Shown: positions 1 through 8,871, counted from the first letter of the stretch. The stretch: 64,000 nt of DNA from Wenzhouxiangellaceae bacterium (GCA_028289455.1 JANQPN010000025.1:103102-167101), one strand, 5' to 3'. The notes: generated by a model from the letters alone, not told the origin. Numbers and translations: made by a program.

Positions 1-2298
1 TTCACTCGCGATAATACCGCCTCCGAAGGCTTTGACTACCAGTTCACCAGTGGTGAATTAACCTTCCCAGACGCTTCAGTCTCCAGTCAAACTGTATCGA
101 TTCCCATTCAGCCTGATGATGTTATCGAGTTGGATGAAACCTTCACGTTCAACCTGGAGAGCAGTAACAATGCCGTGATTCGCAATGGCGGCGCCGTAGC
201 GACCATTACCATCGAAAACGATGACCAAACCCCAGACATCGATGTTGACTGTGAACCCCAGCCCGGGCCTTGCAAAATGATCGAAGAACCCCTGCCTAAC
301 CAAACCACTAACCTAGTGTTTATGGCAACCATGCTGGAACCGATAGGCATTGACATTGCTTTCGATTATTCCACAGTGGATGGTACTGCCACGGCAGGGG
401 AAGATTATCTGACCACAGAAGGCTCGGTCACTATTCCGGCCGGCGTCACGCAAGCCACATTCACGATCCCAATATTGGGTGACGACCAAACAGAAGACAC
501 CGAGATCTTTAGTGTGACATTGAGTGCAGATCCCGATGTCAGCCTGCCACAAACGGTCTTCGACGTGGCAATTGCAGATGACACCTTGTGCTTTATTGAA
601 ATACAACCCGTCGGACATGATTTGCCGCTGGACGGCGGTATGCGCAGTTTTTCCGTCACCACCCCAGATGAGTGTGCATGGACAGCTATGGCTAACGTTC
701 CCTGGGTAACTCTCGATGGTCAATCCACGGCAGGTACCGGTAACGCAACACTCAATTACACAGTTGATGCCCGCAACGATCAATCTGCACCACCCAGATT
801 CGCTGAGATTGCTGTATCGACCAATTTAGAAACCCAGCTGCATTTTGTTGAACAAGAAGGTGACGCCGCCTTTTGTGGTTTTGTGGCCACCCCCGATATC
901 TTAAACTTCTCACAAACCGGGGGTGACGCCAGTGCAGCGATCGCTACGCCTCATCCTGATCAATGTGCCTGGGAAGCCTTCAGCGACATACCGTGGTTGA
1001 CCATTCAATCACCGACAGTGCCCACATTGGGTAATGGCGCACTCAACATATCTGTTGCGCCCAATACAGCTGAACCCAACGTTGAGACACCCACCCGGAT
1101 GACACAATTGGATGCACCGTTCAGTTTGCAAGTTATTCAGCAAGGCTGCACGTTTGACCTGGCCAGTCCAAATGCGGATGTCCAAGCTGACGGTGATGAC
1201 AGTGTGATTATCGACGTGTTGACCTCAGGCGGACTCAACGGCAGTTGCCCATGGACCGCTGTGGCCAATGCACCATGGATATTGGTGCTGGAGGGCAGCT
1301 CGGTTACCGGAGACGGTCAGGTAACGTTGGATGTGTTACCGAACCCCTCGGTACTACCCAGAGTAGGAACGGTACAAGTTGCCGATGAAATATTCATGGT
1401 TAATCAGGACGGGCAACCGTGTGAATACGATCTGGAACCGGATATGATCGAGGTTTGTCCCGATGGTGATCTCACACTTTTGGAAATAACCGCCACTGCC
1501 GGTTGCAGCTGGACTCTCATGCCGGATGCAAACTGGTTGGATATCACTGTTAATCAAAACGGTGTTGGCAATGAGTTCGCCGAGCTGATCATCGATCCCA
1601 ATCTTGCTGAGCAAGGCCGTATCAGTGATATCCAATTACTCAGTCTTGAGGAGATGACATTACAAGCCACCACGACTATTAACCAGTTGCCATTTCTGGT
1701 GTTTGCCGAGTTTGATGGCACCCGGCCAACCGACTGGATCTACTCTCCTGATGCTAACTGGTTGACCACTGATGGTCAGTTGATGGGTAATTTGTTGGGT
1801 TCCGGCAATGGACAGGCCATTGATCAATCCATCAATGGTGCCTGCTCAGATTGTAAAATCGAAACCACTGCTACCGTCAGCACCGCCAGCAGCGGCAGCT
1901 TTGATACATTGACGCTGGTCGGCTGGTACCGCGATCAGAATAACTTTGTTGGTTTAAGCATGGACGAATTCGCTAACGTCTGGCGTCTTACGGAAGTTGT
2001 TGGTGGTGTCCCGTTCACAGCAGAAGTGCCCGTCGCCCAGATTCTCCCAAACCAGTCGTATGACCTAACACTGCAATTTGATGGCAGCACTTTCTCTGCC
2101 ACTGTTGATGATGAGCTCTTGTTACAATTGCCCCGTCAATCAAGCAGCCCCATAGGATTTGCTGGATTTATGGTGAATGACAACAATGCCACCTTTTCAG
2201 AATTAAGAGTAACCGGTATCAGCAAAGACTTAGAGTTTTTGTTCATTGATTCATTTGAGACAGTTGCCGATGTTGGCTTTTCGGTTTGCACCCAGTGA
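1..2298 (+). CDS. Calx-beta / BACON-repeat secreted protein, 5' end missing
   Basis: The frame is open from the first base, so the N-terminal part lies outside the window; about 765 codons are visible. The first ~200 residues read as two Calx-beta-like modules, each ending in an acidic turn (ENDD, IADD). Four BACON-like Ig modules of ~90 residues follow, each with a conserved Cys and aromatic core (CAWTAMANVPWVTL, CAWEAFSDIPWLTI, CPWTAVANAPWILV, CSWTLMPDANWLDI). The last ~190 residues resemble a concanavalin/LamG-like beta-sandwich, and the protein ends in a short tail after LFIDSFE. BACON and Calx-beta modules are known from large extracellular adhesion or polymer-binding proteins, so a surface or secreted role is inferred; no catalytic motif is seen. 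The gene stops 34 bases before a tRNA-Phe 3' remnant and belongs to the accessory block. Confidence 0.8.
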   Translation, partial: FTRDNTASEGFDYQFTSGELTFPDASVSSQTVSIPIQPDDVIELDETFTFNLESSNNAVIRNGGAVATITIENDDQTPDIDVDCEPQPGPCKMIEEPLPNQTTNLVFMATMLEPIGIDIAFDYSTVDGTATAGEDYLTTEGSVTIPAGVTQATFTIPILGDDQTEDTEIFSVTLSADPDVSLPQTVFDVAIADDTLCFIEIQPVGHDLPLDGGMRSFSVTTPDECAWTAMANVPWVTLDGQSTAGTGNATLNYTVDARNDQSAPPRFAEIAVSTNLETQLHFVEQEGDAAFCGFVATPDILNFSQTGGDASAAIATPHPDQCAWEAFSDIPWLTIQSPTVPTLGNGALNISVAPNTAEPNVETPTRMTQLDAPFSLQVIQQGCTFDLASPNADVQADGDDSVIIDVLTSGGLNGSCPWTAVANAPWILVLEGSSVTGDGQVTLDVLPNPSVLPRVGTVQVADEIFMVNQDGQPCEYDLEPDMIEVCPDGDLTLLEITATAGCSWTLMPDANWLDITVNQNGVGNEFAELIIDPNLAEQGRISDIQLLSLEEMTLQATTTINQLPFLVFAEFDGTRPTDWIYSPDANWLTTDGQLMGNLLGSGNGQAIDQSINGACSDCKIETTATVSTASSGSFDTLTLVGWYRDQNNFVGLSMDEFANVWRLTEVVGGVPFTAEVPVAQILPNQSYDLTLQFDGSTFSATVDDELLLQLPRQSSSPIGFAGFMVNDNNATFSELRVTGISKDLEFLFIDSFETVADVGFSVCTQ

Positions 2299-2332
2299 AA
2301 ACCATTAGGCGCCAGAAGGTTGTCTGATTGAT

Positions 2333-2356
2333 TGGTGGCCAGGGGCGGGATCGAAC
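2333..2356 (-). repeat. tRNA-Phe 3'-end remnant (24 bp), putative attachment-site scar
   Basis: These 24 bases are identical to the last 24 of the intact tRNA-Phe gene at 11880-11955 (T-loop through encoded CCA) and lie in the same orientation. After them the match breaks (one T/C change, then ACCG, then unrelated). Such 3'-end duplications are left when an element integrates into a tRNA gene. The 8-mer ACGCAATT follows at 2366-2373 and also follows the second remnant at 8861-8868. The stretch 2299-2630 holds this remnant and a small hairpin (CTCAG/CTGAG at about 2397-2414); I see no gene there. Confidence 0.75.
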
Positions 2357-2630
2357 TACCGGAAGACGCAATTTCTAATTCTGATTGCCAACAGCTCAGT
2401 AATCCCGCTGAGTTCAAAAAAAAACCCGCTTGGCGCATCTGGTTTGCTCATCATGCTCACTTCCACATAAATTACGGACGGATTTCGTAGTTACGGGTTA
2501 TAAAAAAATTATTTATAGATAACTCGATCGGAGCCAGATCATATGGCTTTTTTTCGCACGGATCGCATTTTACCGGTGCTGTTTTGTATCGGCTTCATCA
2601 ATTCTGCCTTTTTGTTCAATGGAGACTATT

Positions 2631-3692
2631 TTGAAAAAACTTGCCATCCTATTGCTCATTTTATGGAGTTTCCCATGTTTCTCTGCCACTACGTACGATC
2701 AGCAGACGTTTAATTTTTCCTATCAAAACTTAAAATACACCGGCGAGATTATGTCGCCGCTGCAAACTGCAAAAGGCGTTATCGTCATCATACCGGGACA
2801 TGGCACTACCGACTTTGTGGAGGGTGGCCAGTGGTTGGAGCTGAGAACGTTTTTAGTCCAACAACGGTATCACGTTGTCTATTGGGATAAAGCCGGAAAT
2901 GGCTTGAGTGAAGGTCAATATGACCACAATCAAAGCATTCTTAGCAGTGCCGAGGAGGCGATAGCAGCGATAACCGCAATCCAACCGTTGAATCTCGACA
3001 ATGCTGACAATTTAGGTTTTTGGAGCATCAGCCGCGGCGGCTGGATTGTGCCGAAAATTTCAGAGTTGTATGACGGCATGAAATTTTGGCTATCGATCAG
3101 TGGCACAACCGAACTCGATAACGCTCGCTACATGCTGCAAGCCAATTTGAAGGCAGAACAGCGCAGTAACAAAGAAATCGACATGTTAATGTCAGAGTGG
3201 GATGCTTACCAGCGAATTCTAGTACGCGGTGGCACGTTAGAAGAATTTAATGCAAAAACCGCAAACTTAATGGCTGATCCTTACTTTAATGATAACAACT
3301 TCCAGATGACAGAGGACATTTTGCAAAATATTCAAGCCTTTTTTCAATCCGGTGAAATCACCTTGGATGAGGCAACAAATCTGGTAGTAATGTACCCAAG
3401 TTTAGAGTCGACACTAACCAGCTTATCCATTCCGGTCATAACCATTCTTGGACGTCTCGACACTCAGGTTGACTGGCAAGCGACCGGTAATCTTTACTCA
3501 AAAGCATCCAAAAACGGCAGTATGCAACTCACCCTCATGTATTTAGACAACTGCAATCACGTTATGCAAAAAAGCGTCACTGGTGGAATCAACGAAGAAT
3601 TACCGCCGGATACGCCGGCGTGTGATGGTTATTATAAAGCGATGACCCGGTGGTTGAATTCTCTGGAGCCGATCAATAACGAGAATGCTTGA
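2631..3692 (+). CDS. Secreted alpha/beta hydrolase
   Basis: About 353 residues with a signal peptide (KKLAILLLILWSFPCFSA), so periplasmic or secreted. The rest reads as an alpha/beta hydrolase: an oxyanion-type turn IPGHGTTDF near the start, a nucleophile-elbow-like SISRGGW around residue 135, a late acid in ILGRLDTQVDW and a His in DNCNHVM. Substrate cannot be told. The TTG at 2631 is preferred because GGAG lies six bases before it; an in-frame ATG at 2619 has no such site. The last ~42 codons and ~80 bases of 3' flank are repeated at 5923-6132, so a second member of this gene family once lay downstream. It is part of the island module between two tRNA-Phe remnants. Confidence 0.8.
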   Translation: MKKLAILLLILWSFPCFSATTYDQQTFNFSYQNLKYTGEIMSPLQTAKGVIVIIPGHGTTDFVEGGQWLELRTFLVQQRYHVVYWDKAGNGLSEGQYDHNQSILSSAEEAIAAITAIQPLNLDNADNLGFWSISRGGWIVPKISELYDGMKFWLSISGTTELDNARYMLQANLKAEQRSNKEIDMLMSEWDAYQRILVRGGTLEEFNAKTANLMADPYFNDNNFQMTEDILQNIQAFFQSGEITLDEATNLVVMYPSLESTLTSLSIPVITILGRLDTQVDWQATGNLYSKASKNGSMQLTLMYLDNCNHVMQKSVTGGINEELPPDTPACDGYYKAMTRWLNSLEPINNENA

Positions 3693-3774
3693 TGGTGCCC
3701 TGAATGGCCAGGCAACGGTTGTGTTCTTGGTGGAGTGCCCGCGGAGGTCTACGATACTTGGGGAAGTTCATTAA
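3567..3774. repeat. 208-bp direct repeat, copy 1 (hydrolase 3' end plus flank)
   Basis: This stretch covers the last codons of the hydrolase gene and ~80 bases after its stop. It matches 5923-6132 at roughly nine bases in ten, including the non-coding part. The two copies bracket the porin gene with its Pho boxes. Just inside them is a perfect 10-bp direct repeat, GGTTAAACAT, at 3790-3799 and 5910-5919. Confidence 0.85.
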
Positions 3775-3805
3775 CTATCCGCTAGGTGTGGTTAAACATC
3801 AAATA

Positions 3806-4093
3806 CTACATCAGTAAAACAGAATTGCGGCACCCAACTTTTGCCGGGTTCAGCTTGATGGGTGTCCCAATTGTTTTCAAGAGGTGTGTTTCTAAGGCCG
3901 GGTTGTTGTTGGCGCCGCCCGTGTATCCGGGCAGGTTGAAATTGCCCGGCCCACCGGTTTGAACAAAGAAAACGTCACTGAAAGGAAACGTAAAACCTGT
4001 GGAGTCGAAAAAGTTGCTCCAAATGTCCAGGCAAGCCGTGCCGCTCCCGGTGAGCGATGCGAACGCCGCGGCAATTCCAGAGTTGCCCGCCAT
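3806..4093 (-). pseudogene. Possible remnant of a secreted protein (weak)
   Basis: In the 688-base gap between the hydrolase and the porin the minus strand holds an open frame of 95 codons (open ~18 bases further upstream) with a protein-like composition rich in G, N, F and S, e.g. LDIWSNFFDSTGFTFPF and GNFNLPGYTGGANNNPA. It has no signal peptide, no ribosome-binding site and no recognised family, and its 5' side is closed by two adjacent stops. It may be the tail of a decayed surface-protein gene or a chance frame. A plus-strand frame over the same bases (3959-4156) is Arg/Cys-rich and looks like a shadow. The rest of the gap holds one direct-repeat copy and the Pho boxes. Confidence 0.25.
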
Positions 4094-4244
4094 TTCCTGG
4101 ACCGTGAAGAAAGATGTAACGGCTTATCATGCGCTACTACTGCATTAAGAGGCTAGATTCTACAAGCGATGATCTATCATCTGTGTAATTTGAACTATCC
4201 AAATTGACAGCGTCTGGTTCTCACTTGGCCAGAGTATTTCTGGC

Positions 4245-4308
4245 ACTGTCATAAAACAGTCATATTACCTTTGTAAACTGTCATAAAACAGTCATATTAC
4301 CTTTGTAA
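4245..4308 (+). promoter_or_regulatory. Two tandem Pho boxes (perfect 32-bp repeat x2)
   Basis: A 32-base unit occurs twice without change (4245-4276, 4277-4308). Each contains CTGTCATAAAACAGTCATA, two 11-base half-sites (CTGTCATAAAA, CAGTCATATTA at 4246-4267 and 4278-4299) matching the PhoB-box layout of 7-bp CTGTCAT-like cores separated by 4 A/T bases. The spacing of 32 bp is three helical turns, so both boxes face the same side of the helix. They lie ~80-135 bases upstream of a phosphate-porin gene, which fits PhoB activation under phosphate starvation. The exact -10 is uncertain. Confidence 0.85.
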
Positions 4309-4380
4309 TACCTGAAAGTTATGCTGCCTCTATTCAGGCTGATTAACCCTTATTTTTAAATAACTGCAGAGGACATCTCC

Positions 4381-5889
4381 TTGAAGATTAAACCTACCGC
4401 ATTATTGATTACCGTTGCTTTACTCGGCGGAAGTGTAATGCCAGCCCATGCTAACAATGACGCTGTGATGAGCTTATTAAAAATCTTGCGCGACAAGGGC
4501 ACCATCACCGCAGAAGATTATGATTTAATTTTAAAAGCAGCGGAATCTTCCACGGCAGAAGAATCTTCCACGGCAACGGAATCTTCCACGCAACCTGGAA
4601 TTGAAGAGATCGTTGAGCGTAAAGTTGATAAGGCAATTGACCTTAAACTTAATCAGGAATTCGACGCTAAAACAGAGCAAGTCGTTGCTCAACAGGTTGA
4701 TAAGAAAGTAGATGAATTCCCTGTGAAGGTCAGCCATGGTGACAAAGGGTTTCGTCTCGAATCACGCGACGGTAACTGGCAAACTAACATTCAGTTTCGT
4801 GCGCAAACGCGTTTTACCACTCCAACGACAGGGGACCCTCGTCAACTCGATAATTTTGAAGCTGAGAGCGAGAATACTTTCCAACTCCGACGTGCACGTT
4901 TAAAGATCGGCGGTCATGGCTTTCGACCTTGGCTTGGTTATTACTTTGAGGCCGACTGGCAACCCACTCGCGACTCAGATGACGATGCAGCTGATGCAAG
5001 TACACGCCTACTTGACTGGCGTATCACCGTAGATAAATACGAAGAGATAGGCTTTCGTATTGGTCAGTGGAAAATCGATTACAATCGCGAACGAGTTGAT
5101 TCTTCTGGTCGTCAACAGTTTGTTGAGCGCTCAATAGTCAATCGCATCTTTACTATTGACCGTCAAGTTGGTGCACAGTTGCGAGGTCACTTATTTAAAG
5201 GAACACATGCTGACTTACGTTACTACGCTGGCGTATTTACAGGTGAAGGCCGTGGCGTAAGTAACGATGATAGTGATTTGCTGTATGCAGGCAGACTGCA
5301 ATGGAACTTCCTTGGCCGCGACCTTGCCCTAAAACAAACTGATGTGGAATATACCGAAAAACCAACTGCAAGCTTGTCATTCGGTGCTGCATCAACCAAC
5401 GGTCGCTGTACCCGTTGGTCATCTAGTGGTTGCGGTAACCTTGATGGCTTCCTAAGTCCTTCTAATGCACAAGATGGACAATACAGAATTGATCAATGGA
5501 CGCAAGGTACTGCATTTAAATGGAGAGGGTTTTCTTGGCAGCAGGAATATCACCATAAAACCATTGACGACACCGTTAACAACACCTCAAGTGATTTGAC
5601 AGGTGGTTATGCACAAGTCGGCTATTTCTTCCATCACCTTATTCCTGCGATACCAAAACAACTCGAACTTGCTTTTCGCTACGCTATTGTCGAGGAGCCG
5701 AATGAGATTGATATCGAGCTAGAGAACAGACGTGAAGAGTTTACAATCGGCGCAAACTGGTTCCTTTTTGGTGCCGGTCATAACAACAAAATTACTGTAG
5801 ATTTCTCCCATCTAACCTTGGATGATGCTTTTGCAAACCGTAATGTCAACGAAAATAGATTTCGCGTGCAGTATGATGTCTCGCTTTAA
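4381..5889 (+). CDS. Phosphate-selective porin (OprO/OprP family)
   Basis: About 502 residues with signal peptide (LLITVALLGGSVMPAHA), a short helical segment (NDAVMSLLKILRDKGTITA), a Ser/Thr/Glu linker made of near-identical ESSTA micro-repeats, a predicted coiled coil (IEEIVERKVDKAIDLKL) and then a beta-barrel domain of alternating aromatic strands (NIQFRAQTRFTT, FQLRRARLKIGG, WLGYYFEADW). This is the layout of Porin_O_P proteins, trimeric outer-membrane channels for phosphate or polyphosphate. The start is a TTG with AGAGG upstream. Two perfect Pho boxes precede it, so induction by low phosphate is inferred. The gene is bracketed by 208-bp direct repeats inside the tRNA-Phe island and is more AT-rich than the core genes to the right. 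Confidence 0.85.
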   Translation: MKIKPTALLITVALLGGSVMPAHANNDAVMSLLKILRDKGTITAEDYDLILKAAESSTAEESSTATESSTQPGIEEIVERKVDKAIDLKLNQEFDAKTEQVVAQQVDKKVDEFPVKVSHGDKGFRLESRDGNWQTNIQFRAQTRFTTPTTGDPRQLDNFEAESENTFQLRRARLKIGGHGFRPWLGYYFEADWQPTRDSDDDAADASTRLLDWRITVDKYEEIGFRIGQWKIDYNRERVDSSGRQQFVERSIVNRIFTIDRQVGAQLRGHLFKGTHADLRYYAGVFTGEGRGVSNDDSDLLYAGRLQWNFLGRDLALKQTDVEYTEKPTASLSFGAASTNGRCTRWSSSGCGNLDGFLSPSNAQDGQYRIDQWTQGTAFKWRGFSWQQEYHHKTIDDTVNNTSSDLTGGYAQVGYFFHHLIPAIPKQLELAFRYAIVEEPNEIDIELENRREEFTIGANWFLFGAGHNNKITVDFSHLTLDDAFANRNVNENRFRVQYDVSL

Positions 5890-5922
5890 ACCAGCCTAAA
5901 GTTCAATCTGGTTAAACATTAT

Positions 5923-6132
5923 CAAAAAAGCGTCACTGGTGGCATCAACGAAGAATTACCGCCGGATACACCGGCGTGTGATGGTTATTATAAAGCGGTG
6001 ACCCGGTGGTTGGATTCTCTGGAGCGGATCAATAAGTACAATGCTTGATAGTGCCCTGGATGGCCAGGTAGCGGTTGTGTTCTTGGTGGAGTGCCCGCAG
6101 AGGTCTACGATACTGGGAGGAAGTTCATTAAC
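5923..6132. repeat. 210-bp direct repeat, copy 2
   Basis: Second copy of the segment at 3567-3774. Similarity starts abruptly at CAAAAAAGCGTCACTGG and ends at GGAAGTTCATTAAC. Differences include many third-position changes, so this copy comes from a diverged paralogue rather than a very recent duplication. From here to 6282 I see no intact gene, only this remnant and the promoter of the dipeptidase gene. Confidence 0.85.
5924..6048 (+). pseudogene. Truncated C-terminus of a second alpha/beta hydrolase
   Basis: The bases encode the last ~41 residues of a protein nearly identical to the C-terminus of the hydrolase at 2631-3692 (PPDTPACDGYYKA then VTRWLDSLE in place of MTRWLNSLE) and end at a TGA in the equivalent place. 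No start codon, signal peptide or catalytic region precedes them; the upstream sequence is the 3' flank of the porin gene. This is the tail of a lost paralogue. Confidence 0.75.
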
Positions 6133-6244
6133 AAAATAGCAGAGCATAAATCACTTAATTGTCAATTGCTTAAGTAGTTCTTGAGCTAAGCCAGTGAATA
6201 CTTATTGACCCTCTTGAGCTCTGGTTCCGGTAACGATAGCGTCT

Positions 6245-6250
6245 TATAAT
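6245..6250 (+). promoter_or_regulatory. Consensus -10 box (TATAAT) for the dipeptidase gene
   Basis: A perfect TATAAT lies 32 bases before the ATG of the M19 dipeptidase. The base run at the ideal -35 distance (TGGTTC) is poor; TTGAGC lies further up at 6214. No clear ribosome-binding site precedes the ATG. Moderate support only. Confidence 0.45.
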
Positions 6251-6282
6251 TCATTAGATTAGCTATTGAATGGCCATTTATT

Positions 6283-7575
6283 ATGTTTCGCAAATTGAAC
6301 TCATTTCTCGCTATTTTTGCACTTTTGCTTGTCGCATGCTCTTCTGATTCTGAACCAGAAACTGTCAACACAGCCACAGAACCACCTAAAGAAACAGAGG
6401 ACCAACTCATTGCGCGAGCACTTGCAATACATGATCGCGTACTGACCTTTGACTCGCATGCCGATACGCCACTGCGAATGATCGAGCCAGGGTTTGATAT
6501 GTCAGAGCGACATGATCCTAACGAATCCGGCTCAAAAGTTGACTATCCGAGAATGAAAGAAGGTGGGCTTGATGCCATTTTCTTCGCTGCATTCGTAGCG
6601 CAGGACATTCGCGATGATGAGGGCCACGATCGGGCTAAAATACTAGGCCTTCAGATGATCGATACGGTCATTGAGTCGACACAGAAGCATTCAGATATCG
6701 TGGGCCTGGCTGTAAACCCCGATGATGCTTACGAGTTAGAAAAAGAAGGCAAGCGAGCCATTTACATCGCTATCGAAAACGGCTACCCCATTGGTCGTGA
6801 CTTATCCAACATAGAACTCTTCTACAATAAAGGCGTTCGTTACATTACGTTGGTCCATTCAACCAATAACGATCTAGCCGATTCTGCGACAGATTCAGAA
6901 GGCCCGGAGCATGGCGGCATTAGCGGGTTTGGAGAACAAGTCGTTCAAGAAATGAACCGCTTGGGCATCATGGTTGACGTCTCACACGGCAGTGAAGAAG
7001 TGTTCTATGACGCGATTGCGATGTCTAAAGCACCGATTATTGCCAGCCATTCAAACGCGCGGGCAGTCACAGAGCACGACCGCAATATGTCCGACGAGAT
7101 GCTGAAACTAATGGCAGAGAATGGCGGTGTAGTTCAATTGACTATGCTCTCTGACTACCTAAGAGACAGACCCGAAAACCCTGAGCTTGATGCAGCGATC
7201 GCTGCATACCAAGCAACATTGAAGCCCGCTAGTGAAATGACGCGAGAAGAAAGAGCCGCATCAAGAGAAGCGATTAGGCAATTAAACGAGCAGTTTGCTG
7301 TTCCACCCGCAACAGTTATTCATGCGGTTGACCATATCGACCACATTGTCAAAGTCGCAGGCATCGATCACGTTGGCATCGGCTGCGATTTCGACGGTGG
7401 TGGCGGCATCGATGGGGTTTTTGATGCCAGTGAAGTAGCTAACATCACCATCGAATTGGTTAGACGCGGCTATACCGAAGAAGAAATCAAAAAAATCTGG
7501 GGTGGCAACCTCATACGTGTTTTCCAAGAAGTCCAAGCCATCGCTGAGAATATTCAAACTGGCAATGCGTCTTAA
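6283..7575 (+). CDS. M19 family membrane dipeptidase (lipoprotein)
   Basis: 430 residues. An N-terminal lipobox (LLLVACSSD) marks a lipoprotein, probably periplasmic. The metal-site motifs of the renal-dipeptidase family are in order: HADTPLR (H.D) near residue 58, IAIENGYPI (Glu), MVDVSHGS, IIASHSNARAV and HVGIGCDFDGGGG. Members are zinc-dependent dipeptidases acting on dipeptides, including D-amino-acid or beta-lactam-like substrates. Length is usual for the family. It is followed after 9 bases by a DUF6702 and a HupE/UreJ-like gene on the same strand, which suggests one transcript. It lies in the island between the porin module and the 8815 tRNA remnant. Confidence 0.92.
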   Translation: MFRKLNSFLAIFALLLVACSSDSEPETVNTATEPPKETEDQLIARALAIHDRVLTFDSHADTPLRMIEPGFDMSERHDPNESGSKVDYPRMKEGGLDAIFFAAFVAQDIRDDEGHDRAKILGLQMIDTVIESTQKHSDIVGLAVNPDDAYELEKEGKRAIYIAIENGYPIGRDLSNIELFYNKGVRYITLVHSTNNDLADSATDSEGPEHGGISGFGEQVVQEMNRLGIMVDVSHGSEEVFYDAIAMSKAPIIASHSNARAVTEHDRNMSDEMLKLMAENGGVVQLTMLSDYLRDRPENPELDAAIAAYQATLKPASEMTREERAASREAIRQLNEQFAVPPATVIHAVDHIDHIVKVAGIDHVGIGCDFDGGGGIDGVFDASEVANITIELVRRGYTEEEIKKIWGGNLIRVFQEVQAIAENIQTGNAS

Positions 7576-7584
7576 AAGCCGCTA

Positions 7585-8106
7585 GTGAAACCTGTCTATA
7601 CATGGCTGTACTTGCTGGTGCTTGTGGGAGTTCTAACCCAAAATGCTGCATCTCACCCATTAAAACTCTCTCTCAGCGAAATTGAATATTCGTCAGACAA
7701 AAAGCGCCTGATTATTAGTCTAAGATTATTTTTAACTGATGTGAACGAGGCTCTGGTATTTGACCCTGACAGCACAGAGTTGGCTTTCTGCCAGCCTAAC
7801 GAGTCAGAGAATGCGGAGCCTTTGTTAATTGAGTATCTCAACGAGTTTTTTCATGTTAAAGCTAATGGGCGGAAGTTAGATCTCAACATCAAGAACAAAA
7901 GGTTACATGGTGAAGGCATTAACGAAGCTCTGAGCGTTGATTTTGAATTTAAACAGGAGCAACCACTGACCTCCCTGGAGATAAAAAATGCAGTCTTCAC
8001 CGACCTTTTCTTCGACCAAAGCAACATTGTTTACGTGCATGTGGATGGGGAGTCAGAAAGCTTGATGCTCAACAAAAAAACACCCATTCACACACTGGAA
8101 TTTTGA
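7585..8106 (+). CDS. DUF6702-like secreted protein
   Basis: 173 residues with a GTG start and a signal peptide (LYLLVLVGVLTQNAASHP). The mature part begins with the HPLKLSLSEIEY pattern typical of DUF6702 proteins and reads as beta-strands with an alternating hydrophobic pattern. Function is unknown for the family; it often sits beside HupE/UreJ-like membrane proteins, as it does here (the next ATG is one base after this stop). A periplasmic partner for that membrane protein is inferred. Confidence 0.6.
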   Translation: MKPVYTWLYLLVLVGVLTQNAASHPLKLSLSEIEYSSDKKRLIISLRLFLTDVNEALVFDPDSTELAFCQPNESENAEPLLIEYLNEFFHVKANGRKLDLNIKNKRLHGEGINEALSVDFEFKQEQPLTSLEIKNAVFTDLFFDQSNIVYVHVDGESESLMLNKKTPIHTLEF

Positions 8107-8107
8107 T

Positions 8108-8692
8108 ATGGGCTCCATTGATCTTTACCTACAACTGGGCTTTAAACATATATCCGACCTGGCCGGTTTTGACCATATTCTTTTTCTTGTGGCGCTGTGT
8201 GCCGTTTACAGAATTGAGCAATGGAAAAGGTTGTTGATTCTTGTTACCGCATTTACGGTAGGCCATAGCGTGACGCTGGCGCTGTCTTCTTTTGGCACCC
8301 TGACCATCCCATCAAATATTATTGAATTCCTGATTCCACTGACGATTCTGCTGACAGCACTGCATAACGTGATCAGTAAACCATCGACAGAGGTCACCTC
8401 CGGTATGGGGAAAAACTATGCCATGGCGCTATTTTTCGGTTTTATTCATGGTATGGGTTTTTCCAATTTCTTTCGCGCGTTGCTGATCAGAGACGACTCA
8501 ATTGTCGTGCCGTTGTTGGGCTTCAATCTCGGTATAGAGTTAGGTCAGCTGATGGTGGTTGGCGTTATTGTCGGCATTGCTTATTTATTTTTGAATGTTC
8601 TCAAGGTCAAACATCGAGATTGGAATGTGTTTATCTCTGGAGCCGCAGCAGGCATCGCAGTGCTTCTAATGAACGAAAACAAGTTCTGGTAG
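8108..8692 (+). CDS. HupE/UreJ-like membrane protein
   Basis: 194 residues with about six predicted membrane helices. The start HISDLAGFDHILFL matches the conserved G.DH..F signature of HupE/UreJ_2 proteins, and a second His cluster (FIHGMGFSNFF) sits mid-protein, as in this family. HupE/UreJ relatives are linked to nickel or other metal uptake; for the UreJ_2 branch the substrate is not established. It is coupled to the preceding DUF6702 gene with a one-base gap. The 120 bases after its stop lead directly to a tRNA-Phe remnant, and I see no gene in them. Confidence 0.75.
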   Translation: MGSIDLYLQLGFKHISDLAGFDHILFLVALCAVYRIEQWKRLLILVTAFTVGHSVTLALSSFGTLTIPSNIIEFLIPLTILLTALHNVISKPSTEVTSGMGKNYAMALFFGFIHGMGFSNFFRALLIRDDSIVVPLLGFNLGIELGQLMVVGVIVGIAYLFLNVLKVKHRDWNVFISGAAAGIAVLLMNENKFW

Positions 8693-8814
8693 CACTCATA
8701 AAGAACTGAGAGGAGTTCGCTCAAACTAATGCCTTTCTTGACTTGTGGCAACGGACAATGATCCGGTGCTGATGTGTTCGCTGATGACTTCGAAGATGAA
8801 GTAATGGAATAGGT

Positions 8815-8860
8815 TGGTGGCCAGGGGCGGGATCGAACCACCGACACGCGGATTTTCAGT
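8815..8860 (-). repeat. tRNA-Phe 3'-half remnant (46 bp), putative attachment-site scar
   Basis: 46 bases identical to nucleotides 31-76 of the intact tRNA-Phe at 11880-11955: from the base before the anticodon loop through T-arm, acceptor strand and CCA. Identity stops at the anticodon arm, a usual crossover place for tRNA-targeting integrases. Orientation matches the intact gene, so the 3,019 bases between the two copies behave as one inserted unit. Confidence 0.9.
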
Positions 8861-8871
8861 ACGCAATTGAC

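Noticed and set aside
2397..2425. Terminator after the BACON gene
   Set aside because: The small hairpin is followed by As, not Ts, on the gene's strand.
3790..5919. Integron-like attC sites (GTTAAAC at 3791 and 5911 matches GTTRRRY)
   Set aside because: No matching RYYYAAC partner with the right pairing was found near either site, and no integron integrase is visible.
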